A stretch of DNA of 64,000 bases from the NCBI GenBank assembly GCA_019114985.1, contig DXEM01000019.1:1-64000 (forward strand), read 5' to 3'. The translations under genes were made by a program, and so were the position numbers. Below are positions 16,225 through 25,820 of the stretch, in pieces. Position 1 is the first letter of the stretch, and the number at the start of each line of letters is the position of its first letter. The notes under the pieces are model-generated. The model worked only from the letters and a program-made list of their open reading frames with translations. It was not told the DNA's origin and made no database searches. This DNA is from Candidatus Anaerostipes excrementavium (lineage in GTDB: Bacteria > Bacillota > Clostridia > Lachnospirales > Lachnospiraceae).

Positions 16225-16656
16225 CTACAGGGAAGCCAGTTCTTTGCCTAATGCTTTTAAATCATCCTGAGCATCTTCGTCCGGAGCTTCCTGGCATATT
16301 GCATCTTCTCCTCCGTAGACATCCGCTCCTGCTGCCTGCATCTGGTCTGCCCAGTTCCGCATCCATTCGCCGTCTCCCCAGCCGTAAGAGCCGAATAAAC
16401 CGATCTTTTTGCCGGAAGCAAATCCTGTTACTTCATCTACGAATGGTTCCATTACGGATTCTTCCAGCACCTCTACTCCCATAGACGGGCATCCAAGGGC
16501 AAATACAGCTGCATCTTTCAAGTCATCCGCATTTGCTTCTTCTACCGGAATAACTTTTGGTGTCTTGCCGCCTTCGCGGATTCCTTCTGCCACATATTCT
16601 GCCATTGTCTGTGTGTTTCCAGTTCCCGTCCAATATACTACCATGATTTCGTCCAT
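16225..16656 (-). CDS. Flavodoxin
   Basis: The 143-residue protein has the FMN phosphate loop TGTGNTQTM at residue 10, the 50s-loop region with GCPSMGVEVLEE, and the 90s loop GSYGWGDGEWM. This is a short-chain flavodoxin. Flavodoxin replaces ferredoxin when iron is scarce, which fits the DtxR-type operator in front of the operon. The ferredoxin gene at 61.5 kb may be its counterpart. Confidence 0.93.
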   Translation of the reverse strand: MDEIMVVYWTGTGNTQTMAEYVAEGIREGGKTPKVIPVEEANADDLKDAAVFALGCPSMGVEVLEESVMEPFVDEVTGFASGKKIGLFGSYGWGDGEWMRNWADQMQAAGADVYGGEDAICQEAPDEDAQDDLKALGKELASL

Positions 16657-16680
16657 TTCTTATCCTCCTTATGAACAACT

Positions 16681-17292
16681 CTACGCATAACTTGAAATCT
16701 GATACCTGCCATATGCTTTCATCAGCTGATGCAATGACGTCCCATACTCTACCTGTTTTACCATGTAATAACGGATCCGATCATACGCATCGAACAGCTT
16801 TTTTGTCTCTAAAAGGTTGTCGTACACCTTCCAGTATCCAGAATACAGGTAATTCTGTCCCTGGTATTCCATAAAGCCTAAGACATCACACAGAGGGTAT
16901 CCGAGAATCAATCCGAGTTCATGCGGAAAACCTTGCCGGTCATCTTTATATAATTGGTAGCGTTCCCTAAGCGCATGAAGAATGTCTTTTAGCTGAAAGG
17001 ATGAATATCCACAGTTCTTTAAAAATCTTTGATGTTTGGGAATCATCAAGTACTCCTGTACTTCCTGCTCCCGGTACAAAAGCCACAAACATTTTCCGGA
17101 TCCCGCATGGATCAGCCAAATTTTTATATCGCTGTTTCGGAATGTCTCCACAAGCTCCCTGGAATCCTGAAGATCTAAAGTTACTGTATTGGATGGTTTG
17201 ATTCCCGCAAATACAGGCCCGCAGTGCATTGCTATCTGCATCCGCATGGTCTTTTCCCACTTCACCTGTCTTAATTCTCTTTGATACCTCAT
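16681..17292 (-). CDS. DUF3793 family protein
   Basis: The 203-residue protein matches DUF3793. It starts with a helix, then has CGPVFAGIKPSN, the segment WLLYREQEVQEYL, and the pair GYSSFQLKDILHALRERY and FPHELGLILGYPLCDV. The biochemical role is unknown. The family commonly neighbours flavodoxin in iron-starvation loci. The start has AGGAGG six bases upstream, and a perfect GTTAG-N6-CTAAC box lies 18-33 bp upstream. Confidence 0.85.
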   Translation of the reverse strand: MRYQRELRQVKWEKTMRMQIAMHCGPVFAGIKPSNTVTLDLQDSRELVETFRNSDIKIWLIHAGSGKCLWLLYREQEVQEYLMIPKHQRFLKNCGYSSFQLKDILHALRERYQLYKDDRQGFPHELGLILGYPLCDVLGFMEYQGQNYLYSGYWKVYDNLLETKKLFDAYDRIRYYMVKQVEYGTSLHQLMKAYGRYQISSYA

Positions 17293-17309
17293 CTGGTTCC
17301 TCCTTTTAA

Positions 17310-17325
17310 GTTAGTTTCGACTAAC
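17310..17325. promoter_or_regulatory. DtxR-type operator of the DUF3793-flavodoxin operon
   Basis: GTTAG-TTTCGA-CTAAC is a perfect palindrome. On the minus strand it lies just downstream of a possible -10 (TATGAT), over the likely start of transcription. I see no good -35. Confidence 0.75.
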
Positions 17326-17366
17326 TAATATGTATCATACGATAGTTTTCCGGAAAAGTCCACACA

Positions 17367-17410
17367 AAAAGGCGAGAAATATTTTCACTTATCTTCCCGC
17401 CTTGTTTTTT
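17367..17410. terminator. Terminator downstream of dnaK
   Basis: On the minus strand AAGGCGGGAA...TTCTCGCCTT is followed by TTTG. T-rich sequence lies on both sides, so it could act both ways. Confidence 0.65.
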
Positions 17411-17458
17411 ATTCTATTCTGTTTCTCATAATCTATTCAAAAAACGATCTGGAGCTTT

Positions 17459-19192
17459 TTACCAGATGATCTGATCCAGCGCGTCTTTTGCTTCTTTGAT
17501 CCGTTGTCCGTCTTCTTCTGTAATATTCTGAGGCTTCACCTTTTTCATCGTTTTTTGAAGCTCTTTGATTGCTGATTTCACTGCCGCTTTTTCTTCTCTG
17601 GACAGCTCTTTCTTTTTCTCTGTCAAATACTGCTGCCCTTTGTAAATGCTTCTTTCTGCCTCATTGTAAATATCAATAGCTTCCTTTTTCTCCTGATCCT
17701 GATTTTCGTATGCCTGCGCTTCTTTCATTGCGCGGTCGATTTCCTCATCAGAAAGGTTTGAACTTGCCGTGATGGTAATGGACTGTTCCTTTCCTGTTCC
17801 CAAGTCTTTCGCGGATACATTCAAGATTCCATTTACATCGATATCAAAGGTTACTTCAATTTGAGGAACGCCTCTCATGGCGCGCTTGATTCCTTTCAGA
17901 CGGAAATTGCCAATCAGCTTATTATCCCTTGCCATGGCCCTTTCTCCCTGAAGTACCTTAATTTCTACCGCAGTCTGAAAGTTCGCTGCCGTTGTAAATA
18001 CCTGACTGTATCTGGTTGGAATCGTTGTATTACGCTCGATCAGACGAGTCGCAACTCCGCCTGCCGTCTCAATTGACAAAGATAACGGTGTTACATCCAT
18101 CAAAAGAATCTCATTTAAACCGGATTCTCCTGCCATTTTGCCTCCCTGGATTGCCGCTCCCAGGGCAACACATTCGTCTGGATTCAGGCTCTTGCTTGGC
18201 TCCATTCCCGTCAGACGTTTCACTTTCTCGCTGACCGCCGGCATCCTTGTGGATCCTCCGACCAGAAGTACCATATGAAGCTGTGATGCACTGATTCCCG
18301 CATCTGACAGCGCCTGATTCACCGGTCCGGACGTACGGTCTACCAGATCGTCGGTAAGTTCCTGGAATTTTGCTCTGGTCAGCGTAATATCCATATGTTT
18401 TGGACCGCTGCTGTCTGTGGTAATAAACGGCAGATTAATCTGCACCGTCATTGCAGAAGACAGTTCTCTTTTGGCTTTCTCCGCCTCTTCCATAATGCGC
18501 TGGACTGCCGTACGATCCTTTGACAAATCAATTCGCTCCTGACGTTTAAACTCTTCCAAAAGATAATCTACGATTCTGGCGTCAAAGTCATCTCCGCCTA
18601 AATGGTTGTCCCCGGCAGTTGCCAGAACTTCTACGACTCCATCTCCGATTTCAATGATGGAAACGTCAAAGGTTCCGCCGCCTAAATCATATACCATAAT
18701 CTTTTGAGACTGGGACTTGTCAAGTCCGTACGCCAGGGCTGCTGCCGTCGGCTCATTGATAATACGTTCTACCTTAAGGCCTGCAATCTTGCCTGCATCT
18801 TTTGTCGCCTGTCTCTGGGCATCGCTAAAGTATGCAGGAACTGTAATCACTGCCTGCTCTACCGCCTCTCCAAGATACTCTTCTGCATCTTTTTTCAGCT
18901 TTTGTAAGATCATGGCGGAAATCTCCTGAGGACTGTATTTTTTCCCATCAATCTTCACCTTACGGTTGGTCCCCATCTGTCGTTTTACGGAAGCTACCGT
19001 ACGGTCTACATTGGTAACCGCCTGGCGTTTTGCCGGATCTCCAACCAATCTTTCTCCGTTTTTTGAAAAAGCAACGATGGACGGTGTTGTGCGCTGACCT
19101 TCCCCATTCGGGATCACAACAGGCTTTCCTCCTTCCATGACCGCTACGCAGGAGTTGGTCGTTCCTAAATCAATTCCAATAATCTTGCTCAT
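17459..19192 (-). CDS. Hsp70-type chaperone, short DnaK paralogue
   Basis: The product is 577 residues when started at the ATG at 19192, which has GGAGG nine bases upstream. The ATPase domain is complete: [11 protein letters not shown], then [11 protein letters not shown] and [11 protein letters not shown]. The substrate-binding domain follows ([24 protein letters not shown]). The lid is shortened and ends DALDQIIW, with no Gly-rich or EEVD-type tail. Canonical clostridial DnaK is about 610-620 residues and sits with grpE and hrcA. This copy is instead the last gene of a MarR-led operon directly behind its own J-protein, so it is probably a dedicated second Hsp70. No CIRCE element is visible. 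Confidence 0.88.
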   Translation of the reverse strand: MSKIIGIDLGTTNSCVAVMEGGKPVVIPNGEGQRTTPSIVAFSKNGERLVGDPAKRQAVTNVDRTVASVKRQMGTNRKVKIDGKKYSPQEISAMILQKLKKDAEEYLGEAVEQAVITVPAYFSDAQRQATKDAGKIAGLKVERIINEPTAAALAYGLDKSQSQKIMVYDLGGGTFDVSIIEIGDGVVEVLATAGDNHLGGDDFDARIVDYLLEEFKRQERIDLSKDRTAVQRIMEEAEKAKRELSSAMTVQINLPFITTDSSGPKHMDITLTRAKFQELTDDLVDRTSGPVNQALSDAGISASQLHMVLLVGGSTRMPAVSEKVKRLTGMEPSKSLNPDECVALGAAIQGGKMAGESGLNEILLMDVTPLSLSIETAGGVATRLIERNTTIPTRYSQVFTTAANFQTAVEIKVLQGERAMARDNKLIGNFRLKGIKRAMRGVPQIEVTFDIDVNGILNVSAKDLGTGKEQSITITASSNLSDEEIDRAMKEAQAYENQDQEKKEAIDIYNEAERSIYKGQQYLTEKKKELSREEKAAVKSAIKELQKTMKKVKPQNITEEDGQRIKEAKDALDQIIW

Positions 19193-19223
19193 GATATTTC
19201 CTCCATTTCCCTTCACCTTCCAA

Positions 19224-19988
19224 CTATATGCCGTAAGGACTTCCGCAGCAGAATCCTCCTCCGCCGCAGCATAAATTGCAAGCAATATTCAACATACACA
19301 GTTTCATGCACCAATCGCCGCCGGAAGCATATGGACTTTCATAATTTCTCTGCCTCTGCTGATACCAATTCCCATTTCCTTCTAACTGATTCACCAGCGC
19401 CTGATACTCCCCGTTTCCAGGTTCCATCTGCGCTGCTCTTCTGGCGTGTTCCATTGCCGTTACATTATTTCCCAGTCCGACATTGGCGCAGGCGCTGTAA
19501 TAATACCATCTCGCATTGCGTCTTCCTTGTTCCATGCCGTCCAGCACATTTCTAGCTTCCTGATAATAGCCGTTGCGTACATAATTTCCCGCCGCACGCA
19601 GATGGCTGTCTTTCTCATATCCTGTGCTGGTCTGCCTCTGCTGACCTCCATATCCATAGCCTCCGAAGCCGCCAAATCCACCGAAAAATTCCTCAAACGG
19701 ATCCCTTTGACCTCCGTAAGGATTCCCCTGACCGCCATAAGGATTTCCCTGGCTTCCATAAGGGTTTCCCTGGGCTCCGCCGTAGCTGCTTTGACTATAT
19801 CCTTCGGTCTTTTCTTTCATGACCTGCTGATACGCCTGCTGGATCTGCTTAAACTTTTCCTCCGCAGCTTTTGGATTATCCAGATTCGCATCCGGATGAT
19901 ATTTTCTGCTCAGCTTTTTATATGCTTTTTTTATCTCTTCTTCCGAAGCGTCCCGCGACACTCCGAGGATTTCATATGGATCCGTCAT
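19224..19988 (-). CDS. J-domain co-chaperone with Gly-rich and TPR-like regions
   Basis: The 254-residue protein starts with a J domain (about residues 3-65) with the HPD motif in KYHPDAN. A repetitive QGNPYG region (about 75-100) and a Gly/Phe-rich stretch follow. A helical TPR-like part (about 125-210) includes [20 protein letters not shown]. The tail is Cys-rich ([13 protein letters not shown]). It lacks the zinc-binding domain of DnaJ, so it is a type III J-protein. It overlaps the DUF5685 gene by 17 bases and precedes the short Hsp70, so the pair probably works together. Confidence 0.85.
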   Translation of the reverse strand: MTDPYEILGVSRDASEEEIKKAYKKLSRKYHPDANLDNPKAAEEKFKQIQQAYQQVMKEKTEGYSQSSYGGAQGNPYGSQGNPYGGQGNPYGGQRDPFEEFFGGFGGFGGYGYGGQQRQTSTGYEKDSHLRAAGNYVRNGYYQEARNVLDGMEQGRRNARWYYYSACANVGLGNNVTAMEHARRAAQMEPGNGEYQALVNQLEGNGNWYQQRQRNYESPYASGGDWCMKLCMLNIACNLCCGGGGFCCGSPYGI

Positions 19989-20826
19989 ATTCTTCTCCCT
20001 TTTTCTCTTCTCGTTTGCTTCTTACTTTTTCATATCGATACCATACACCGGAATACAGGATATTTCTTAAAATCTCAATATGATCGATCAGCGGAAGCTG
20101 CTCAAATGCTTTCGAGCATTCTGCCATCATCATCGTTAAGATTGTATGGCACCGTTCCTCAAAATCAGGTTCCTCATACATCTTTCGGAATGGGTTATAG
20201 GTTCCATTCTTTCGGTCTTCTTCTATATCTTCATACGCATCCATCAGATAAACAAATTTACCGAGATAGAAACCAAATCTTACTAACAATTCTTCCCATT
20301 CATCTCTTTGATAAAGCATGATCTCTGCCATGATCTGTCCAAACATTCCTGACATATAATCAAGATCTAAGTTATCTTTTTTCTCTTCTTCCGACAGTTT
20401 CCGAAGAATACATTCGATCTTTTTCCACTTTTCCCGGTAAAAATTCTTTGAAAATCCACATTTCCTATATAAAGCCTTTGACATCAATAACTGCTTTTTC
20501 TTTTTCTCATCTTCCCAGTCATCCCGGCATTTGTAATAGGAGAGCAGCACATTCATATGTGCCGCATAATCTGTAATCTCATTGATCCTTGTGGGATGTT
20601 CCTGAAACGGATGAGCCACACATTTGGTCATTCCCTGAACCGTCTGCGGTTCATACAGACTGGTCAGCATCATCACCAGGAATGTCATATCATAAGATAG
20701 AGTCATCTGTCCGATCTTTCCATAGTGCTCTTTTAGCTTCTTGCATAATCCGCAGTAATATCCATGGTAAACATCAAATTCTTTAAATTTCATCTCTGGC
20801 TTATTGACTATGATATACCCGAACAT
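19972..20826 (-). CDS. DUF5685 family protein
   Basis: The 284-residue, mostly helical protein begins [21 protein letters not shown] and has [14 protein letters not shown] with a CxxC pair. This is followed by [16 protein letters not shown] and a conserved CVAHPFQ segment. These are features of the uncharacterised DUF5685 family. The Cys/His content suggests a metal site. The role is unknown. It is coupled to the zinc-ribbon gene upstream (AAAGGAG within that gene's end) and to the J-protein downstream by overlap, which suggests a partner or client of the chaperone pair. Confidence 0.8.
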   Translation of the reverse strand: MFGYIIVNKPEMKFKEFDVYHGYYCGLCKKLKEHYGKIGQMTLSYDMTFLVMMLTSLYEPQTVQGMTKCVAHPFQEHPTRINEITDYAAHMNVLLSYYKCRDDWEDEKKKKQLLMSKALYRKCGFSKNFYREKWKKIECILRKLSEEEKKDNLDLDYMSGMFGQIMAEIMLYQRDEWEELLVRFGFYLGKFVYLMDAYEDIEEDRKNGTYNPFRKMYEEPDFEERCHTILTMMMAECSKAFEQLPLIDHIEILRNILYSGVWYRYEKVRSKREEKKGEEYDGSI

Positions 20827-20827
20827 C

Positions 20828-21250
20828 TTAACTCCTTTTTATAAATGTTTCTCCGCATTTTGGACAGCGTACCTCGATCTTTCCTTTTCCTCTTGGAATA
20901 CGAATCTTCTGCCTGCATCCCGGACAAGTATAGATATGATAATATCTCCTCTGGCTCATGCGGTCCCTTCGTACACGGAAAAAATTCCGAATGCCGTTTG
21001 TTTTCTGAAGGAATCGATTATTTTCCTCTGTTCTTTTGTAAATATTTCTGGAAAATGCCCGAAAATAACAGTAGCTCATATTGATCAGGGAAAGCCAATA
21101 TAAAATCGTCGCCACAGAAAGCGGTCCGATCTGAATCCGTCCGGTGATCAATGATAAAATCAAAGTTACAAAAAATATTTTTACTAAAAATCGGTTCAGG
21201 TCGTCATATCCGTACCTGCCCTGCATAAATTGATTGAATCTGTCTCTCAT
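20828..21250 (-). CDS. Small membrane protein with C-terminal zinc ribbon
   Basis: The product is 140 residues with two membrane helices (about 22-60). A basic linker follows, then a C-terminal zinc ribbon YTCPGCRQKIRIPRG...VRCPKCGETF. I chose the ATG at 21250 because it overlaps the marR stop (ATGA) and follows AAAGGAG. The upstream ORF start lies inside marR. The family is unnamed to me. It may sense or bind protein or RNA at the membrane, but that is speculation. Confidence 0.75.
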   Translation of the reverse strand: MRDRFNQFMQGRYGYDDLNRFLVKIFFVTLILSLITGRIQIGPLSVATILYWLSLINMSYCYFRAFSRNIYKRTEENNRFLQKTNGIRNFFRVRRDRMSQRRYYHIYTCPGCRQKIRIPRGKGKIEVRCPKCGETFIKRS

Positions 21251-21729
21251 GTCTGCCCATCTCCTTTGACATATACGCCGCAAAGCGAATGATCTGTTAC
21301 AAATCCCTGCGCCAGCTTATCCCAAAGCTTTAACAGCTGTTCCATATCCTTCTGCCCCATATAATCCATCACTCTTAAGAACCAGCGATCCAATTCTTTT
21401 TTAGAATCGCCGTAGGTCAGCGTCCCTTTCTCTGTCAGCCTGACCATTGTATTCCTGCGGTTCCATCTGCCGCATCTGCGGGTTACATAACCCTTTCGTT
21501 CCATTCCCCGCACCATTCTGGAAACCGCCGGCGAGGAAACATCTAACGCTTTGGCTATCGCCGATACACTGATGCCTTCTTCCCTGCTGTCCATCTCACA
21601 TCCTCTGTCAATAACCTCCAGCATAAAGAATTCTTCCCTGGAAATTCCATGTAAATGCGAGGAAAAATCAATCTTTAACATCTTTCGGAACAAGCGGATC
21701 ATGGAATCTTCCATTTCTTTTTGCTTCAT
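21247..21729 (-). CDS. MarR-family transcriptional regulator
   Basis: The protein is about 160 residues with a winged helix: ISVSAIAKALDVSSPAVSRMVRGMERKGYVTR and the wing RRNTMVRLTEKG. The ATG at 21729 (MKQKEMED) has GAGGGA upstream and is preferred over 21750. It heads the operon with the zinc-ribbon, DUF5685, J-protein and short Hsp70 genes, so autoregulation of that operon is likely. The ligand is unknown. Confidence 0.88.
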   Translation of the reverse strand: MKQKEMEDSMIRLFRKMLKIDFSSHLHGISREEFFMLEVIDRGCEMDSREEGISVSAIAKALDVSSPAVSRMVRGMERKGYVTRRCGRWNRRNTMVRLTEKGTLTYGDSKKELDRWFLRVMDYMGQKDMEQLLKLWDKLAQGFVTDHSLCGVYVKGDGQT

Positions 21730-21860
21730 CGCCTCATTCCCTCTTACCATAAATAGTTAACACTGTTATCAATAGTACAGGGAAAAGCATATCACCCAAA
21801 TGAGTGCACTGTCAATAAAACACCTATGAATAATTTATAAACAGAAAATTTATAATTGTA

Positions 21861-21922
21861 AAAAGAAGCCGATGGAATCTCTTCCCGTTCCGACTTTCGT
21901 CAGTCAAAGAGAGCCCATCGGC
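21861..21922 (-). terminator. Terminator downstream of the lipoprotein gene
   Basis: On the minus strand GCCGATGGGCTCTC...GAGATTCCATCGGC is followed by TTCTTTTTAC. Confidence 0.7.
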
Positions 21923-21936
21923 ATCCTCATTCAGCT

Positions 21937-22617
21937 TTATTTTAAACAAAATTCCATGAGTCCGTCATTTTGCATTTCATCTTGATCGGACAAATAAAAC
22001 TCACATATCATCTTGCCCTCTGCTGTCAATTCCAGCTGCTTTACTTTGTATTTTACCAGCTCACTAATAGATATTTCTCCATCAGATTCCCAAACTGCAG
22101 TCGCTAGGATTCCGGTGAGATTTCCTGCCTCAGACTTTAAAAAGATAGCACTGAATCCTCCGGATGGATTGACGCGAACAATCGAAGTCTCTCCCGTTTT
22201 GTCATCCTGAGTTTTCTCATAAAAACGCTCCAGTGCCTGTCCATTTTCCATAACCGCACCGCTTTCAGAGGCGATAGCGGATAATCCCTGGCTTCCCATC
22301 GCTTTTAAAACTTTTTGTTTATCATCTGCAGAGATTGCTTTTCCTGCTTCTTGATATGGAAAAATCCCATGATACGCCTTGGCCGCTTGTTTGACGACTG
22401 TTTCTGCCTGCTGCTTTTCTTCCTCAGACACACTGAGAGGTTTCCAGGTGTTCTCCTCCCCGGCTGTCTCCTCTGCTTTATAGCTGTCTTTCTCTTCCGC
22501 TTTGCCGCCGCATCCTGTACTTAAAATCCCAATCAAAAATAATACAAAAAACAATCGGACGCTTCTCTTACTCCAACATATATGCTTCCAGGATTTTCTT
22601 GGTTTTTCCAACCACAT
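21937..22617 (-). CDS. Lipoprotein of unknown function
   Basis: The protein has a signal sequence ending in a lipobox (LSTGC) and an acidic linker. Its roughly 170-residue globular part includes FPYQEAGKAISADDKQKVLKAMG and ends with EMQNDGLMEFCLK. The ORF-track start at 22617 gives an unusually long N-terminus that overlaps the PBP gene by 50 bases. A TTG further in, just before the hydrophobic stretch, is an alternative. I do not recognise the family with certainty. It is co-transcribed with the PBP, so a role in wall synthesis or in monitoring it is possible. Confidence 0.75.
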   Translation of the reverse strand: MWLEKPRKSWKHICWSKRSVRLFFVLFLIGILSTGCGGKAEEKDSYKAEETAGEENTWKPLSVSEEEKQQAETVVKQAAKAYHGIFPYQEAGKAISADDKQKVLKAMGSQGLSAIASESGAVMENGQALERFYEKTQDDKTGETSIVRVNPSGGFSAIFLKSEAGNLTGILATAVWESDGEISISELVKYKVKQLELTAEGKMICEFYLSDQDEMQNDGLMEFCLK

Positions 22618-24511
22618 ATCCGCTTCCTCCTCGTCCTTTTACATCTTCAACCATGGAAATCATTTCAACCTCATCGTCTTTCCCATTCTTTTTCGTGAAT
22701 GTTACAAACCACCCCAGTTCAGTGCCGGAAACATCCTCTTTGGAATCTTTGATTTCCGCGGTTCCGGTCTTGCCGAAAATCTTCAGTCCCTGTGTTTTTG
22801 CCTGATGTCCGGTTCCATGGGCATCATCGATCACTGCTTCCATAGAATCTTTGATCTGATCGACTGCTTTTTCGGAAAACACTTTGGTTTTCCATATCTT
22901 TTCTTTTTCGTTTTTCTCCTTTGTAAGCCTAGGAAGCAGCATGTCTCCCTGATTTTCAAATGCAGAATAAATCGAAAGCATATGCACCGGATTCATCATG
23001 ATTTTTCCTTGTCCATAGCCGCTGTCTGCCAGCTGAATCTCCGATTCGAATCCATCGCTTTCTCCATAAGAAGACTTTGTCAGTCCAAAATCAAAAGACA
23101 GTTCTTCGCCAAAACCAATCGCTTCCAACTCTTTCTGAAGGAGATCCCCTCCTATCTTTAAGGCTGCTTGGGCAAAATAAATGTTATCAGAATATATCAT
23201 CGCATTTCTTAAATTATGATTTTGGTATCCATGAAGGGTCGTCACATAATATCCGCCCCAGCTTTTATCCTTCTGCCAGCTTGTTCCGTTGTTTCCAAAA
23301 TCCTCTTCCGCCGTAAATTTGCCTTCCGTCAGCCCAATGGCTCCGATAATCGGCTTCATAGAAGATCCCGGACACCAAACCGCTTTCCATCGATTCTGCA
23401 TTGGCAGAGCCTCATCCTGGGACAAACTCTTCCAGTCCTCCTGGCTCATCCCCCAGGAAAGCGCCTGATTATCATAAGACGGTGTGCTGACAAGAGCCAA
23501 AATCTCTCCGGACTTTGGATCCATTGCACAATGAGCCCCTTTATCTTTTTTAAACTGCTCATATATTTCCTGCTGAAGATCCCTGTCAATCGTTGTCTGA
23601 AGATCCTGTCCATTTTCCTCCGGTTTGATTGCCAGCTTCTTTTTTGTTCTTCCGTTTTCATCCTGGATTGAGATCATCTTTCCGTCTTTTCCCTTTAACT
23701 TCTCGTCATAAAGTTTTTCCAAACCGGCTTTTCCTTCGCCATTTTGCACATAGCCGGTAAGGTGCGCCGCTGCCTCTCCCAGAGGATACACCCGCTGGAT
23801 CGTACCTGATACCATAATTCCGCCGATATCCAGCACTTCATCCGGATATCCATCCATAGTCTGAATCGGTACAAATGATGTATCTTTCACCCATTTTTGC
23901 TCCAGTTTTTTATTAATTTCTTCTTCCGTAAGATCCAGGGCTTTCGCCAATCGGCGAACCGTATCGTCCTCCATCTTCCCGGGAACAATGCCGATCGAAT
24001 CTACCTCCCCTTGTCCTGCAAGAAGAATCCCATCTCTATCTGTAATCTTTCCCCGCTTTGCCTCGATTGTCTGGACTTTCACTTTATCTTCTGATGTCAG
24101 ATCCGGGAAAATCACCGAATCATCCCAATCCATCTTATATGTTCCATGTTCTTTCATAAATCTGGTTTTCGTGCTGAATTGAATATTCCCTGCGCTCGTC
24201 TCCATCTCCACACGATATGCCACGGTTTCTTCCCGTTTCTTCGATGTCACCTGAACATTCAAATGTTTCATGGAAATACCTTCGTAAATATTGCGGTTTC
24301 TGGCAATAAACGCTTCTTTGGAAATGCTTTTTTGACTGTCTTCGTCCAACATGGCATACATTTCCCCATATTTTCCATCTTCCAGATATGCCATATACCT
24401 TAAAAGAAGATTTCCGGGACTGTTCAAAATATGATTTTTCACAAATAAAATCGCTCCGGCCGCTGCCAGAAGGACCGCAACGCCCATCAATGTTTTCTTG
24501 ACTCTTGTCAT
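22568..24511 (-). CDS. Class B penicillin-binding protein (NTF2-like N-terminus)
   Basis: The 647-residue protein has an N-terminal membrane helix (about 7-26), an NTF2-like MecA_N domain (about 30-145), and a dimerisation domain (about 155-300). The transpeptidase domain has SSMKP (SxxK, about 385), YSDN (SxN) and KTGTAE (about 590). It cross-links peptidoglycan. This layout is that of PBP3/PBP2a-type proteins, some of which have low beta-lactam affinity. Affinity cannot be read from the sequence. GGGGAG precedes the ATG and a good promoter lies 36 bp upstream. Confidence 0.93.
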   Translation of the reverse strand: MTRVKKTLMGVAVLLAAAGAILFVKNHILNSPGNLLLRYMAYLEDGKYGEMYAMLDEDSQKSISKEAFIARNRNIYEGISMKHLNVQVTSKKREETVAYRVEMETSAGNIQFSTKTRFMKEHGTYKMDWDDSVIFPDLTSEDKVKVQTIEAKRGKITDRDGILLAGQGEVDSIGIVPGKMEDDTVRRLAKALDLTEEEINKKLEQKWVKDTSFVPIQTMDGYPDEVLDIGGIMVSGTIQRVYPLGEAAAHLTGYVQNGEGKAGLEKLYDEKLKGKDGKMISIQDENGRTKKKLAIKPEENGQDLQTTIDRDLQQEIYEQFKKDKGAHCAMDPKSGEILALVSTPSYDNQALSWGMSQEDWKSLSQDEALPMQNRWKAVWCPGSSMKPIIGAIGLTEGKFTAEEDFGNNGTSWQKDKSWGGYYVTTLHGYQNHNLRNAMIYSDNIYFAQAALKIGGDLLQKELEAIGFGEELSFDFGLTKSSYGESDGFESEIQLADSGYGQGKIMMNPVHMLSIYSAFENQGDMLLPRLTKEKNEKEKIWKTKVFSEKAVDQIKDSMEAVIDDAHGTGHQAKTQGLKIFGKTGTAEIKDSKEDVSGTELGWFVTFTKKNGKDDEVEMISMVEDVKGRGGSGYVVGKTKKILEAYMLE

Positions 24512-24546
24512 TGATACTCCCCTTTCTCTTCTCTTTGTTGTCTATA

Positions 24547-24574
24547 ATATTACATATGTAAGATTTAAAGTCAA
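24547..24574 (-). promoter_or_regulatory. Promoter of the PBP-lipoprotein operon
   Basis: On the minus strand TTGACT is followed after 16 bases by TAATAT. Confidence 0.6.
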
Positions 24575-24584
24575 GGTGATCTTT

Positions 24585-25070
24585 CTATTTTTTGGGCGGA
24601 TGCTCTTCTAAATACTGATGAAAAATCCCTGCCGCCATTGCTGCCAGATTGGGACAGGGCCTTTTCTTGTAATATGCCTCTGTCCTATGGGATGGCTCCG
24701 GATCATCCTTTCCTTTTCCCAAGCCTAACAGATCTCTGCATACGATCGATCCGTTTTCCTTTCGAAATTGTTCCGCCAGATGTTGAATTCGCTGATAATG
24801 TTCTTTTTTTGCCTCATAATCCTTGGGATCACCATATCCGTACAGATAACCTGCTGCCATAAACATTCCGCTCACACAGCCGCAGACTTCCCGGAGCCGC
24901 CCCATTCCTCCTCCGAAGGAGGAACTGATTTTCGCCGCAGTCTCAAAATCCATCTCATAATAGTCCTGAAATGCCAAAAATACAGACTGAGAACAATTAT
25001 AACCCTCCATGAACAATCGTTTCGCTTCTTTTGCATATTTGCTTTCTTCTTCCGTTTTCAATGATTTCAC
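24585..25070 (-). CDS. C_GCAxxG_C_C family protein
   Basis: The 161-residue protein carries the family pattern: NCSQSV near residue 26, GGGMGRLREVCGCVSGMFMAAG (about 55-75), and later Cys in VCRDLLG and RPCPNL. These Cys-rich helical proteins occur widely in anaerobes and may bind a metal or redox cofactor, but the function is unproven. It stands alone here, upstream of and reading towards the PBP promoter. Confidence 0.85.
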   Translation of the reverse strand: MKSLKTEEESKYAKEAKRLFMEGYNCSQSVFLAFQDYYEMDFETAAKISSSFGGGMGRLREVCGCVSGMFMAAGYLYGYGDPKDYEAKKEHYQRIQHLAEQFRKENGSIVCRDLLGLGKGKDDPEPSHRTEAYYKKRPCPNLAAMAAGIFHQYLEEHPPKK

Positions 25071-25142
25071 CTCCGCTTTTATTCATTATATCAACTTTTA
25101 TGCTATACTAAAAGAAAAACACAGAATAGGAGACAGAACACT

Positions 25143-25814
25143 ATGATGATTGGAACCATCGCAAACACCTGCACAATCTTAGCCGGCAGCGTGCTTGGAA
25201 GCATCTTAAAACGAGGCATCAAGGAAAAATATCAAACCTGCCTTTACAATGCTATGGGTCTTGCAGCTTTAGGCATCGGAATCAATGCTATCACGTCGAA
25301 TATGGCGGACAGCCAATATCCGGTACTGTTCATTGTAAGCCTTGCCATCGGAAGTCTTGCCGGAACAATCCTGGATCTGGACGGCAGATTCCATGGACTG
25401 ATGGGACGCTTTGGAAAATCTGAACTGGCCAAAGGGCTTTCCACGGGAATCCTGCTTTATTGTATCGGAAGCCTCTCCATCCTTGGTCCAATCCAGAGCG
25501 CCCTCTATGGTGATAATACCTACCTTTTTACCAATGCGACCCTGGACTTTGTTACTTCCACTGTGCTTGCCTCTACCTACGGCATCGGAATGGCTTTCGC
25601 AGCCCCTGTCCTGTTTTGCTGGCAAGGCAGCATTTATCTGGGTGCATCTTTCCTTCAGACATTTTTAACCGACGCTCTGATGGGAGAAATCACCATCGTC
25701 GGAGGTTTTTTGATTGCGGCTTCCGGCCTTTCCATTTTAAATGTGAAAGATATGAAGACTTTAAATATGCTCCCATCCCTTTTGATCCCGATCCTGTTTT
25801 TCCTTTTCGTGTAA
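25143..25814 (+). CDS. DUF554 family membrane protein (YdfK-like)
   Basis: The 223-residue protein has about seven hydrophobic helices and starts MIGTIANTCTILAGSVLG, the typical DUF554 opening. It includes GLSTGILLYCIGSLSILGPIQ and TSTVLASTYGIGM. The family is thought to be a transporter, but the substrate is unknown. GGAG lies ten bases before the ATG. It converges with the nitrilase-like gene without room for a terminator. Confidence 0.85.
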   Translation: MMIGTIANTCTILAGSVLGSILKRGIKEKYQTCLYNAMGLAALGIGINAITSNMADSQYPVLFIVSLAIGSLAGTILDLDGRFHGLMGRFGKSELAKGLSTGILLYCIGSLSILGPIQSALYGDNTYLFTNATLDFVTSTVLASTYGIGMAFAAPVLFCWQGSIYLGASFLQTFLTDALMGEITIVGGFLIAASGLSILNVKDMKTLNMLPSLLIPILFFLFV

Positions 25815-25820
25815 GGATCT

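Noticed and set aside
19192-19285. N-terminal extension of DnaK in the ORF track
   Set aside because: The extra 31 residues overlap the end of the J-protein gene, and the ribosome binding site fits the internal ATG before [11 protein letters not shown].
19331-20321. Overlapping plus-strand ORFs (74 aa and 291 aa) opposite the J-protein and DUF5685 genes
   Set aside because: Both frames read the antisense of overlapping, well-supported minus-strand genes and show no start signals.
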